Of a DNA stretch of 24,193 nt, positions 1 through 10,214 are shown piece after piece. The stretch is from Firmicutes bacterium UBA4874 (GTDB lineage Bacteria; Bacillota; Clostridia; Caldicoprobacterales; DTU083). Position 1 is the first letter of the stretch. The number at the start of each line of letters is the position of its first letter. The notes under the pieces are model-generated. The model was not told the DNA's origin. It did not search any database and worked only from the letters and a program-made list of their open reading frames with translations. The stretch is taken from the NCBI GenBank assembly GCA_002399435.1, contig DHDO01000067.1, positions 35,672 to 59,864 of the forward strand, in the 5' to 3' direction. Position numbers and translations under genes: made by a program.

Positions 1-1236
1 AAGATCCTGAAGGGAAGGCAGGAGCACATGCGGCTTTATCCTGCCAGCACGACGAAAATCCTGACTGCATGGATCGCTTCCGAATACGGACACCTGGACG
101 AAATGGTGACGGTAGGGGATGAAATCAACCTGGTTGCCTGGGATGGGACGAAAGCCGGACTGGTGGAGAATGAAAAGCTTACGATGCGGGATCTGATCCT
201 GGGTATGCTGATTAATTCCGGAAATGATGCAGCCAATACCATTGCCGTACATATCGCACGTTCCGTTTCCGGCAAGCCCCTGGAAGCACAGGAAGCCCTG
301 AATTATTTCAGCAACTTGATGAACCAAAAGGCACGGGAGGCAGGCGCCAGAGATTCCCACTTTATCAATCCCCATGGATATCATGATCCAAACCACTATA
401 CCACAGCTTATGATCTGGCAATGATTGGAAGAGCTGCCATGAAAAATGATTTTTTCCGGAAGGCAATATCGGTGACTTCCATGGATACCACAAATGGAGC
501 TACAGGAGAACCCCGTTTCTGGAGAAGCAGGAATAAGCTTCTGAACAAGAAAAGCTCACAGTTCTACGAATACGCCACCGGAGGGAAAACAGGCTATACA
601 AGCAAATCCGGCCAATGTCTGGTTTCCTTTGCTGCAAAGGATGGCATGGATCTGATCGCTGTCATGCTGAATGCAGCCGCCGGACAGCGATGGAGCGAGG
701 CGAGGGAGCTGTTTGAATATGGGTTTGCCAACTATCAGTATCAACAGATCCTGAAAAACGGAACGGTCATAAAGTCCTTCCCGGTGGAGAACCATGCCTC
801 CGGCGATGAAGGCAGTCTGGCAGTTGAGATTTCCTCCGGGGATTGGGGCGATGCATTTCTCAAGCAGGATATCCCGGAAATCCGAAAGGAAATTCAATGG
901 GATGAAAGTCAGTTTGTCAAGCCGAAGGGGGACGGCAACACGTCGCCCCGATTGAAAGCCCCCATTCAAAAAGGGCAGGCCATTGGGCAACTGACGGTCA
1001 GCCTGCGGGGAAAGGTGCTTACCAGGGTCCCTCTCACCGCAGTGCGGGATGTGAAAAAAAGAACGGCTCTGGATGCCCTGACACCGGACACCAGCAAAAA
1101 AAGCTTTCCCTGGACCATTGCAGTCGCTTCTGTTGCATTGGCGGTTGTCCTGCTCAAAATCATCGTCCACTGGATCAACCACCGAAGGCGCCGGCGAAAC
1201 TACTATCTGTATCACAAACTGTATCACAAATTTTGA
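1..1236 (+). CDS. D-alanyl-D-alanine carboxypeptidase (DacF/PBP5-like), 5' end outside window
   Basis: This is a serine DD-peptidase (peptidase S11) that trims the terminal D-Ala from peptidoglycan pentapeptides at the outer face of the membrane. The reading frame is open from base 1, so the true start and signal peptide lie upstream of the window; the first ATG, at base 28, is internal. Counting from that ATG, the catalytic STTK tetrad is at residues 7-10, SGN at 64-66 and KTG at 187-189, so all three active-site motifs are intact. A PBP5 C-terminal-type beta domain follows. A hydrophobic segment near residues 361-381 and an Arg-rich tail (HRRRRR) look like a C-terminal membrane anchor. Sporulation-associated paralogues (DacB, DacF) exist, and the sequence alone does not say which one this is. 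Its end overlaps the convergent rsfS by 13 bases. Confidence 0.93.
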   Translation, partial: KILKGRQEHMRLYPASTTKILTAWIASEYGHLDEMVTVGDEINLVAWDGTKAGLVENEKLTMRDLILGMLINSGNDAANTIAVHIARSVSGKPLEAQEALNYFSNLMNQKAREAGARDSHFINPHGYHDPNHYTTAYDLAMIGRAAMKNDFFRKAISVTSMDTTNGATGEPRFWRSRNKLLNKKSSQFYEYATGGKTGYTSKSGQCLVSFAAKDGMDLIAVMLNAAAGQRWSEARELFEYGFANYQYQQILKNGTVIKSFPVENHASGDEGSLAVEISSGDWGDAFLKQDIPEIRKEIQWDESQFVKPKGDGNTSPRLKAPIQKGQAIGQLTVSLRGKVLTRVPLTAVRDVKKRTALDALTPDTSKKSFPWTIAVASVALAVVLLKIIVHWINHRRRRRNYYLYHKLYHKF

Positions 1237-1628
1237 AAGCCGGAATTTCCGTTTTCCTTATCATTCCCTTTTCCGTCCCCGGACGATTCACGGGATGCCG
1301 GTCTGCTTGCAGCATCCGCCCAAAGTCTCTCAATATTGTAGAATTTTCTTTCCTCGCTGTGAAAGATGTGAACAATAATATCGCCATAATCCAGTACAAT
1401 CCACCGATCACTTTTATCCAGATGAATCGGATAAATACCTCTTTCTGACATCTTCTCCTGCAGTTCATCGTAAAGCGCATGAACCTGGACCTCAGACCGG
1501 CCGGAGCAAATCAGAAAATAATCCGCCAGTACGGACTGCCCGCTGATATCCAGAACCAAAATATCTTCTGCCTTTTTGCTATCCAGGAGCTCCGCCATTT
1601 CCCGGACCAGGTTGTTTGGATTGTTCAA
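1224..1628 (-). CDS. rsfS: Ribosomal silencing factor RsfS
   Basis: RsfS (Iojap/YbeB family) binds ribosomal protein L14 on the 50S subunit and blocks subunit joining when nutrients are short. The family core is clear: an N-terminal helix (REMAELLDSKKAEDILVLD), then SVLADYFLICSGRS and WIVLDYGDIIVHIFH. A TTG start at 1628 is preferred: it follows an AAAGGAGAGG ribosome-binding site and gives 134 residues, close to the family length plus a short polar tail. The longer ATG-started frame to 1733 would run into yqeK. It is the last gene of nadD-yqeK-rsfS and starts 28 bases after yqeK. The Gly/Asn/Asp-rich C-terminal tail is poorly conserved. Confidence 0.92.
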   Translation of the reverse strand: MNNPNNLVREMAELLDSKKAEDILVLDISGQSVLADYFLICSGRSEVQVHALYDELQEKMSERGIYPIHLDKSDRWIVLDYGDIIVHIFHSEERKFYNIERLWADAASRPASRESSGDGKGNDKENGNSGFQNL

Positions 1629-1656
1629 AAATAAATCCTCTCCTTTTTTGATGAAA

Positions 1657-2268
1657 TCAATTATTCTTAAGCGATGTCCCGGCATTGGATTTGTCTGATC
1701 CGTCCATTGCCAGCAGCAGATCATTGCGCGCATCCACTGTCATGGGATGCAGCAGCTTCCCTCTGTCCAGAACATTTCGTATGGAAAGTTCAAAGGCGAG
1801 CAGCAGCGCCCTGTTGATATCGTGGAAGGCAAAGGCCCGAATGTCCTCCACTCCGGGGTATTGTCGGCTCTCTTCCATATAATCCGCCAGACATATGATC
1901 TTTTCGAAGAGTGTCATTCCCTTTTTCCCCGTCGTATGGCAGGCAATGGCATCCAGGATCTCCTGATCCCGGATCCGGAAAAGATCTTCCGCCAGAAATG
2001 CTCCCAATGGAGCATGAAGCAGGGATGGATTGGCCTGCTCAATGCTGTCCGGCTCCCATCCGTGTTTTTGGCACAGGCGCACCGATTGATCCCGGGACAG
2101 GCATTTGGCACAGTCATGCAGCATTCCTGCCAGCTCCGCCTTCTCCCCGTCCACACCATATCTTTTTGCCAGTTCTGACGCACAGCGGCTGACTCCGATG
2201 GAATGCTTCAGTCTGCTTTCATCCATCAATGTGCTGAGCTGCCCGATGATCTTCTCACGATCCTTCAT
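1657..2268 (-). CDS. yqeK: YqeK-family HD-domain hydrolase (probable symmetrical Ap4A hydrolase)
   Basis: This 203-residue HD-superfamily phosphohydrolase belongs to the YqeK family, which is known to split diadenosine tetraphosphate into two ADP in Gram-positive bacteria that lack ApaH. Metal-ligand candidates are visible: H22 in KHSIGV, the HD doublet at H51-D52 (MLHDCAK), H85 (LLHAPLG), H111 (ACHTTG) and D129 (LADYMEE). The ATG at 2268 is chosen because AAAGGAGAG lies just upstream. A longer in-frame ATG at 2424 lies well inside nadD and is unlikely. The start overlaps the end of nadD by 14 bases, which suggests translational coupling. NadD, YqeK and RsfS together are a standard Firmicutes cluster. 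Confidence 0.92.
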   Translation of the reverse strand: MKDREKIIGQLSTLMDESRLKHSIGVSRCASELAKRYGVDGEKAELAGMLHDCAKCLSRDQSVRLCQKHGWEPDSIEQANPSLLHAPLGAFLAEDLFRIRDQEILDAIACHTTGKKGMTLFEKIICLADYMEESRQYPGVEDIRAFAFHDINRALLLAFELSIRNVLDRGKLLHPMTVDARNDLLLAMDGSDKSNAGTSLKNN

Positions 2269-2893
2269 GATACCACTCTCCTTTGTACAAATGGTGTTCT
2301 TCAATATAGTTTTCCACTGTTTTGGGTACCAGATATCGGACGGTTTGATTTCTCTCCATCCTGTGTCGGATGTATTTCGAAGAGATATCCAGACCGGGAC
2401 CTTCTGCAAAGCAAATATTCGCATGATAGACCCTGGTAAGGCGCTCTGTCTCCTCCAACAGCTCTTCTTCCCCGTATCCCGGCCTGTGGTAAGCGATAAA
2501 ACTGCAAAGACGAGCCACGGAAGGAAAGTCCTTCCATGTTTTCAGCTCCAGAAGGGTGTCCCCTCCTATAATAAAATACAAAAGATCCTCCGGATATCTT
2601 TCCTTCAGCTCTCTCAGACTGTCAATGGTATAAGTGGTACCTTCCCGTGCCACCTCCCTGTCATCCACCTGAAAGGACGGATTGTCCCGGAGGGCCGCCC
2701 TCAGCATATTGATCCGATTCCTGCCGGATGCCAGATGGCTTGCCTTTTTGTGAGGCGGATCCCCGGTCGGCAGGAAAAGAACCCGGTCCAATTTATAGGC
2801 ATCCCTTGCCGCCTCCGCAATAAAAAGATGACCGATATGCACGGGATCAAAGGTTCCGCCCATAATACCTGTTTTACGACTGCGGGACATCAT
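2255..2893 (-). CDS. nadD: Nicotinate-nucleotide adenylyltransferase NadD
   Basis: NadD transfers AMP from ATP to nicotinate mononucleotide to give deamido-NAD, the penultimate step of NAD synthesis in the cytoplasm. The nucleotidyltransferase signature GGTFDPVHIGH is at residues 12-22, and the second motif, ISSKYIR, lies near the C-terminus. The length of 212 residues is usual for the family. Two ATG codons stand in tandem at 2893 and 2890 behind GAAGGAGG; the second has the better spacing, so the real protein may be one residue shorter. It heads nadD-yqeK-rsfS. In many Clostridia this cluster lies just downstream of obgE in the same direction; here a plus-strand gene separates them. Confidence 0.95.
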   Translation of the reverse strand: MMSRSRKTGIMGGTFDPVHIGHLFIAEAARDAYKLDRVLFLPTGDPPHKKASHLASGRNRINMLRAALRDNPSFQVDDREVAREGTTYTIDSLRELKERYPEDLLYFIIGGDTLLELKTWKDFPSVARLCSFIAYHRPGYGEEELLEETERLTRVYHANICFAEGPGLDISSKYIRHRMERNQTVRYLVPKTVENYIEEHHLYKGEWYHEGS

Positions 2894-3050
2894 GTGCCTC
2901 CTTCTGTAAAGTACCTGTGTTAAACCTGATTTTCTGATATTTCCCCTGTTGTTCCACCTTTTATTCTAGCCGCTGACTATCTTAAAATGCATCCATGATC
3001 CATGATTAAAAACCTCTTTCCCGGTCAATGATCTTAACGGAGGTGTTGTT

Positions 3051-5352
<2,302 letters not shown>

Positions 5353-5371
5353 CGGTGTCTTTCATCAGTTG

Positions 5372-5674
5372 TTATACTTCAGCCACAGCATCATTGGAAC
5401 CGGGATAAACACTGACCTTCTTCCGATCCTTGCCAAGCCGTTCAAATCGGACCACGCCATCCACTTTCGCAAAAAGGGTGTCGTCGCTTCCGATCCCTAC
5501 ATTGGTACCGGGATGAATTTTCGTTCCCCTTTGCCTGACCAGGATATTTCCGGCCAGCACAAACTGTCCGTCTCCCCTCTTGGGGCCAAGACGCTTTGAC
5601 TCACTGTCCCGCCCGTTCCGGGAGCTTCCCACTCCTTTTTTATGTGCAAACAACTGCAAATCCATCTTGAACAT
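5372..5674 (-). CDS. rpmA: 50S ribosomal protein L27 with cleavable N-terminal extension
   Basis: L27 sits near the peptidyl-transferase centre, with its N-terminus reaching toward the tRNA acceptor ends. The 100-residue product begins [18 protein letters not shown]. The MDLQLF segment before AHKKG is the Firmicutes-type extension that the protease Prp removes (known from Staphylococcus aureus, where cleavage falls between Phe and Ala), leaving a mature protein that starts AHKKG. The family core [15 protein letters not shown] and [15 protein letters not shown] is intact. The ATG abuts the prp stop codon, with GAGGTGG inside the end of prp as its ribosome-binding site, so protease and substrate are translated as neighbours. 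Confidence 0.97.
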   Translation of the reverse strand: MFKMDLQLFAHKKGVGSSRNGRDSESKRLGPKRGDGQFVLAGNILVRQRGTKIHPGTNVGIGSDDTLFAKVDGVVRFERLGKDRKKVSVYPGSNDAVAEV

Positions 5675-6010
5675 TTAGTCCACCTCTCTTTCCTCTATGG
5701 AGAGTAAATCCGGATATCCGGATTTTATACTTTTCAATCCGGCAAGCATGGTACGAAGCACCGTACCTGCCATTGCCTGTTCCTTTTCCGACATTTTATC
5801 CGGCAGAATACAATGAAGAAGTCCGTCCTTCTGAACTGTCTCCGGGCGGATCCCCACCACATCTGTCAGACCAATCACCGCCGTCTGCGTCACTGCAGAA
5901 ACTGCAGCGCATACAATATCCCTGCCCGCTTCCTCAAATTCTGCATGCCCTTTTACAGCGAACTCCCCGATCAAGCCATCCTGTCCATATTGGACAAAAA
6001 CACGAATCAT
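5675..6010 (-). CDS. prp: Ribosomal-processing cysteine protease Prp (YsxB family)
   Basis: Prp is a small cysteine protease that removes the N-terminal extension of L27 in Firmicutes and related bacteria and is essential where it has been tested. The 111-residue protein has the conserved catalytic pair: His22 in KGHAEFEEAGRD and Cys34 in DIVCAAVSA. It lies between rplU (15 bases upstream) and rpmA (directly abutting), the conserved order. The matching cleavage sequence MDLQLFA in the adjacent L27 supports the role. Confidence 0.95.
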   Translation of the reverse strand: MIRVFVQYGQDGLIGEFAVKGHAEFEEAGRDIVCAAVSAVTQTAVIGLTDVVGIRPETVQKDGLLHCILPDKMSEKEQAMAGTVLRTMLAGLKSIKSGYPDLLSIEEREVD

Positions 6011-6025
6011 TGCCTTAAGCCAGCC

Positions 6026-6337
6026 TTATCCGTTTATTTTGGTGATCTGAACCCGGGTAAAAGGCTGCCGATGGCCCTGTTTCCTGCGATAATGCTTTTT
6101 GGGCTTGTACTTGAACACCGTGACCTTTTTGCCTTTGCCCTGACCAAGTACATTTGCCTCTACGTCTGCACCGCCCAGGACCGGGGTCCCTACTTTCAGG
6201 CCATCGTCCCTGCTGAGAGCAAGAACCTCATCAAACTTTACAGCGGATCCCTCCGGAACATCCAGCTTTTCAACAGTCAGGATATCTCCTTCCTGAACCC
6301 GGTATTGTTTTCCGCCTGTTTTAATAACAGCATACAT
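6026..6337 (-). CDS. rplU: 50S ribosomal protein L21
   Basis: L21 binds 23S rRNA in the large subunit. The 103 residues start [18 protein letters not shown] and end in the conserved basic region [19 protein letters not shown]. The ATG follows GAGGAGGTG at good spacing. It is the first gene of rplU-prp-rpmA(-obgE). A strong sigma-A-type promoter lies about 100 bases upstream, and the leader between them can fold, which fits the known L21 leader RNA of Firmicutes. Confidence 0.97.
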   Translation of the reverse strand: MYAVIKTGGKQYRVQEGDILTVEKLDVPEGSAVKFDEVLALSRDDGLKVGTPVLGGADVEANVLGQGKGKKVTVFKYKPKKHYRRKQGHRQPFTRVQITKING

Positions 6338-6349
6338 CTGTCATGCACC

Positions 6350-6428
6350 TCCTCGAACCAGTCTCGCCGGATACCGGTATTCCCGTAAAACGGTAAATTT
6401 TCAAAACCTTATCCGAGCGGCTCATACA
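6350..6428 (-). ncRNA. Probable L21 (rplU) leader RNA
   Basis: The untranslated leader between the rplU promoter and the L21 start contains a long-range stem: CTCGGATA (6410-6417 on the complementary strand) pairs with TATC and CGAG across a three-base bulge (6363-6373). A small hairpin with stem CCGT/ACGG lies inside it. Firmicutes rplU genes are known to carry a structured autoregulatory leader in this position. The assignment rests on position and pairing by eye; the boundaries are approximate and no covariance match was run. Confidence 0.5.
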
Positions 6429-6434
6429 GATTTC

Positions 6435-6464
6435 ATATTATCACTAATTCCTGCAAATTGTCAA
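6435..6464 (-). promoter_or_regulatory. Sigma-A-type promoter of rplU-prp-rpmA, overlapping the rng stop codon
   Basis: On the minus strand a consensus TTGACA (6459-6464) is followed after 18 bases by TAATAT (6435-6440); GATAAT with a 16-base gap is the alternative -10. Transcription should begin near 6428, giving a leader of about 90 bases. The -35 element contains the TGA stop codon of the upstream RNase gene. Confidence 0.8.
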
Positions 6465-7612
6465 ATCTTTTTGCGGGTCATCTCCACCAGACCCAGCCCG
6501 GTAAACCCGACCACGTTTGTTTTCGCCCGGTCCCTCTTCAGAGCAGTCTTCAGGGTCTCCAGTACCTGCATGCGATTTTCGCCAACTTCCATATCTATGA
6601 AATCAATTACGATGATGCCGCCGATATCCCTCAGCCGGATCTGCCGGGCGATTTCCTCCGCAGCTTCCAGGTTCGTATGAAACACGGTATCCTCCAGGTT
6701 CACCCTGCCCACATACTTGTCGGTATTGACATCAATCACAGTCAGTGCCTCGGTTGGATCCATCACAAGGGAACCTCCGCTTTTCAGCCGGATCTTCCTT
6801 TGAACCGCCCTTTCGATCTGCTTCTCGATTTCAAAGGTTGCAAACAGGCTCCGCTTCGGCTCAAAATACTGCACCCGTTCCCGCAGGAAAGGCGACAGAA
6901 AGTCAGTCCATTCCAATACTTTCCCGTATTCCTCCCAACCGTTTACGATCAGCTGATCCACATCGCCGGTGAACAAATCCCGCACCGTCCGATAAAGAAT
7001 GCTTTCCTCCCTGTGCAGCGGTCTCGGCACTTTCCCCTTTCGTTCTCCCTTTTCTATTTTAGCCCAAAGATTTGTCAGAAAATTCAACTCCGTGGCAAAG
7101 TCCTCCGCATTTTTTTCAAATGCCGCCGTACGGACAATCAGTCCCATGGATTCCGGTTTCATGGCTTGCGCAATGCTTTTCAACCTTTGTCTTTCGGTTT
7201 CGTCCTCAATCCGTCTGGAAATACCGACAGTGTTCACGGCAGGCATTAAAACCAGATATTTGCCCGGCAGCGTGATTTGGGTGGTGATTCTGGCCCCTTT
7301 TGTGCCGACAGGCTCCTTTGCTACCTGCACGGTCAGCTCCTGACCTGTCTTCAAAAGTTCCTGAATGGGCGGGCAGGGCTCTTTGTCGGTATGGATATCC
7401 CCTGTATAAAGAAATGCGTTTTTTCCCTCGCCGATATCAACGAAAGCTGCCTGCATACCCGGAAGTACATTCTTTACCTTGCCCCGATAGATATTCCCGG
7501 CGATTCTTCGATGTTCAGCACTTTCCACATATATTTCCGCCAAATCATCCTTTTCCAGAAGCGCCACCCGTATTTGTTCCCGACGGACATCGATCAGGAT
7601 TTTCCTGCTCAC
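6461..7612 (-). CDS. rng: RNase E/G-family endoribonuclease, short C-terminus lacking zinc-link
   Basis: RNase G cleaves single-stranded AU-rich RNA in rRNA maturation and mRNA decay. The GTG at 7612 is the likely start; it overlaps the upstream stop codon as GTGA behind AGGAAGGGGG and gives 383 residues starting (M)SRKILIDVRREQIRVAL. The S1-like domain (about 35-120, with GNIYRGKVKNVLPGMQAAFVDIG) and the catalytic core are present. The two Mg-binding aspartates correspond to D294 (TVIDVNT) and D337 (IVIDFIDM). The protein ends at GLVEMTRKKI, just where most homologues continue into a CPxCxG zinc-link and a small C-terminal domain; no such sequence appears in any frame after the stop. The enzyme is therefore short and may form a different oligomer. 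It follows the radical-SAM-linked gene and precedes the rplU promoter. Confidence 0.9.
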   Translation of the reverse strand: MSRKILIDVRREQIRVALLEKDDLAEIYVESAEHRRIAGNIYRGKVKNVLPGMQAAFVDIGEGKNAFLYTGDIHTDKEPCPPIQELLKTGQELTVQVAKEPVGTKGARITTQITLPGKYLVLMPAVNTVGISRRIEDETERQRLKSIAQAMKPESMGLIVRTAAFEKNAEDFATELNFLTNLWAKIEKGERKGKVPRPLHREESILYRTVRDLFTGDVDQLIVNGWEEYGKVLEWTDFLSPFLRERVQYFEPKRSLFATFEIEKQIERAVQRKIRLKSGGSLVMDPTEALTVIDVNTDKYVGRVNLEDTVFHTNLEAAEEIARQIRLRDIGGIIVIDFIDMEVGENRMQVLETLKTALKRDRAKTNVVGFTGLGLVEMTRKKI

Positions 7613-8295
7613 CCAATGCCCCCTTCCTGTTTTCCCAGGGCCAATGGGGTAACCCACTTTCCGTCCTTTCGGAGATACAGTCCTGTCCGGCAGAAGGACA
7701 GAGCCCTGTCTTTTCCCTCCAATAGTGCATCGACCACCAAATCCGGCTTCAGATTTCCGCTGCTGCCGGCAGGAAGGGACAAAAAGAGCTCCCTGTTATG
7801 CTCCCCGCATGCCCGGATATCCCGGACCGCTTCCTTTAAATTTATGGAGGACACCTTCTTCTTGCTTTTCTTTTCCACCCAGATCTCCGGCTTGCTCCAA
7901 AATACATCCACTGCCGGCTTCCAGTCCCACTCCGGATCCTCCGGAACAATGCGGTAATCCGCCCGCTCCACCAGGCTCATCAGGGAAGGAACCTTTTCGT
8001 CCACAGCAACTGCCTGCTTTACGGTGATTCCCTTTGGCAGGGCCCTGTTCAGCCTTTTCTCCAATTCCGGAATGTCCATCCCTTCCAGCAGGTGAATATC
8101 CATATACTCCCCTTCACTGGTCATGCCAACGGGCAAGGCGGAGGCAAAGGCCATAACCGGATGGGGATGATATCCCCGGGACCAGGCTATGGGAAGCTCC
8201 GCCCGGCGAATGGTACGCTGCATGGAACGCATCAAATCCAGATGGGAAATGTATTTGACCCGTTCTTCCTTTGTGTATTCTACCACAAAACGCAT
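7609..8295 (-). CDS. Radical-SAM-linked protein, TIGR03936/DUF2344 family
   Basis: The exact function is unknown. The 228-residue protein starts MRFVVEYTKEERVKYISHLDLMRSMQR and contains SRGYHPHPVMAFASALPVGMTSEGEYMD, both hallmarks of the DUF2344 family, which in other bacteria is fused to or encoded next to a radical SAM protein. The ATG at 8295 is chosen because its A is the last base of the upstream TGA stop (TGATG) and GGGAGGG lies nine bases before it; an in-frame ATG at 8313 has a poorer site. Its own end overlaps the rng start by four bases. The coupling of radical SAM protein, this protein, RNase G and L21 hints at a role in RNA or ribosome modification, which is inference. Confidence 0.9.
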   Translation of the reverse strand: MRFVVEYTKEERVKYISHLDLMRSMQRTIRRAELPIAWSRGYHPHPVMAFASALPVGMTSEGEYMDIHLLEGMDIPELEKRLNRALPKGITVKQAVAVDEKVPSLMSLVERADYRIVPEDPEWDWKPAVDVFWSKPEIWVEKKSKKKVSSINLKEAVRDIRACGEHNRELFLSLPAGSSGNLKPDLVVDALLEGKDRALSFCRTGLYLRKDGKWVTPLALGKQEGGIG

Positions 8296-10133
8296 CAGCA
8301 GATTCCCTCCCATGTTCCTCTTATGCCACAGCCGGCACAGCTAACCCGGCAGTCCGGCGTTCGCTCCCCCCGCCCGGCTTTTTCTTTTTCCTTCCACAGA
8401 AATGCCTTGCTGACCCCAACGTCAATGTGATCCCAGGGCAGAACTTCATCCCGTTCCCTTTTCCGATACGCATAGAATCCGGGATCCAGATGATTCTGAC
8501 GAAAGGCATCCATCCAGCCTTCCATATGGAATTGATCGGCCCAGCTGTCGAAGCGGGCACCATTTTTCCAGGCAGACAGCAGAACGGCGCCAAGCCGCCT
8601 GTCCCCCCTTGCAAAAACGGCTTCCAGAAAGCTGAGTTCCGGATCATGCCAGTTATATTCCACATGCTTCATACGAAGCGCCTTTCGCAAAAAACCCTGC
8701 TTTTCCCGCAGCTCCTCCATGGTATTCTGCGGTTCCCACTGAAAGGGAGTAAAGGGTTTTGGCACAAAGGACGATGTACTGACGGTGATCCGAAGCCCTT
8801 TCTGACGCTTTTCCCGCTCCAGCCCGTAGTAGCAGTCCGTTACCAGCCGCGCCAGTCCCGCAATGCCCTGGAGATCTTCTTCCGTCTCCGTGGGCAGTCC
8901 AATCATGAAGTACAGCTTCACTGTATTCCACCCGGAGACAAAGGCATCGGTTACACTGCGTACCAGGTCGTCCTCCGTAACCCCCTTGTTGATGACATCT
9001 CTCAACCTTTGGGTTCCTGCCTCCGGGGCAAAGGTCAGCCCGGTTTTCCGGACCTTCTGTATTTCCTCAATAAAGTCCCTGGAAAAGCTGTCCAGTCTCA
9101 GGGAAGGCAGGGACAGGGAAATCCGCTTGTCCCGAAAACGCTCCATGAGCTGTTTTACCAGATCCTCCAGCCGGGAATAGTCGCTGGTGCTCAGGGAAGA
9201 CAAGGAAATTTCTTCATATCCGGTGTTTTTTACCAGCTTATCCGCCAGTTCGAGGAGCTTGTCCATGCTCCGCTCCCGGACAGGGCGGTATATCATACCC
9301 GCCTGACAAAAGCGGCAGCCTCTGGAACAGCCCCGAAAAAGCTCCAGCACAATACGGTCATGGACGATATCCATGAACGGTACAATCATGCGGTCCGGAT
9401 AATAAGTCGAATCCAGATCCCGGACAATCCTTTTGGCAATACGATCCGGTGCGGCAGCGGTATTCGGATTCACCGATTCCACCTGCCCATCGTCCCGATA
9501 CGTCACATCGTAAAACTGAGGAACATAGACTCCCGGTATTGCGGCAGCCTGCCTGAGGAAAGATTCCCGATCCCCGTCTTTTTTCTTCCATTCCCCGTAA
9601 AGATCCAGCAGCTCACCGATTTGTTGTTCCCCTTCCCCCATGGCTACCAGATCCAGAAAGTCTGCCAATGGCTCCGCATTGTATGCGCAGGGACCGCCGG
9701 CTATCACAAACGGGTCCTGCTGCGTTCTGTCCTTCGCCAAAAGAGGAATACCGGCCAAATCCAGCATATTTAAAAGATTGGTATAGCACATTTCGTACTG
9801 CAGGGTAAATCCCACGAAATCGAACTTTGAGACCGGATCCCGCGTTTCCAGCGTGAAAAGGGGAATCCGGTTTTCCCGCATCTTTTCCTCCATATCCACC
9901 CAGGGCGCAAATACCCTTTCACAATAGGTATCTTCCCTTTCATTCATCAGATGATACAATATCTTCATACCCAGATGAGACATCCCGACTTCATAGACAT
10001 CCGGGAAAGCAAATGCAAAGCGTATGGAAACATCCTCCGGATCCTTTTCCACCATATTATATTCGTTTCCCATATAACGAACGGGTCTGGATACCTGACC
10101 AAGTACCCTGTCCAACAACTTCCTGTCCAACAA
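8295..10133 (-). CDS. Radical SAM protein, TIGR03960 family (B12-binding-like N-terminal domain)
   Basis: This 612-residue protein belongs to the radical SAM family encoded with DUF2344 proteins; its substrate is not established. The iron-sulfur cluster motif CSRGCRFC is at C269, C273 and C276, inside ELFRGCSRGCRFCQAGMIYRP split over the core barrel. The N-terminal third (FAFPDVYEVGMSHLGMKILY and later GGPCAYNAEPLADF) resembles the B12-binding-like domain of this clan. A C-terminal cysteine pair, SCAGCGIRG, may bind a further metal. The start is a TTG at 10133 behind GAAGGAGG. It is the first gene of the coupled trio with the DUF2344 gene and rng; the 81 bases upstream hold only a weak AT-rich hairpin. 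Confidence 0.93.
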   Translation of the reverse strand: MLDRKLLDRVLGQVSRPVRYMGNEYNMVEKDPEDVSIRFAFAFPDVYEVGMSHLGMKILYHLMNEREDTYCERVFAPWVDMEEKMRENRIPLFTLETRDPVSKFDFVGFTLQYEMCYTNLLNMLDLAGIPLLAKDRTQQDPFVIAGGPCAYNAEPLADFLDLVAMGEGEQQIGELLDLYGEWKKKDGDRESFLRQAAAIPGVYVPQFYDVTYRDDGQVESVNPNTAAAPDRIAKRIVRDLDSTYYPDRMIVPFMDIVHDRIVLELFRGCSRGCRFCQAGMIYRPVRERSMDKLLELADKLVKNTGYEEISLSSLSTSDYSRLEDLVKQLMERFRDKRISLSLPSLRLDSFSRDFIEEIQKVRKTGLTFAPEAGTQRLRDVINKGVTEDDLVRSVTDAFVSGWNTVKLYFMIGLPTETEEDLQGIAGLARLVTDCYYGLEREKRQKGLRITVSTSSFVPKPFTPFQWEPQNTMEELREKQGFLRKALRMKHVEYNWHDPELSFLEAVFARGDRRLGAVLLSAWKNGARFDSWADQFHMEGWMDAFRQNHLDPGFYAYRKRERDEVLPWDHIDVGVSKAFLWKEKEKAGRGERTPDCRVSCAGCGIRGTWEGIC

Positions 10134-10214
10134 AACAGCCTCCTTCGGCTCAATCCTTTATGTATCTCACTTGTTCTTTTCAATAAAGCAAAAAGAGTTC
10201 CTCTTTTCCATCCT

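Noticed and set aside
2894..3050. Divergent gap between nadD and the Mrr-like gene searched for promoters
   Set aside because: TAGAAT and TAAAAT boxes occur, but neither has a convincing -35 at correct spacing; a short ATCCATG tandem pair is probably chance.
8271..9773. 500-codon plus-strand frame opposite the radical SAM gene
   Set aside because: It is the shadow of a well-supported gene and has no recognisable motif.
10191..10207. Seven-pair hairpin AAAAGAG/CTCTTTT between the spoIVFB-like and radical SAM genes
   Set aside because: The stem is AT-rich with a three-base loop and there is no clean T-run; too weak to call a terminator.
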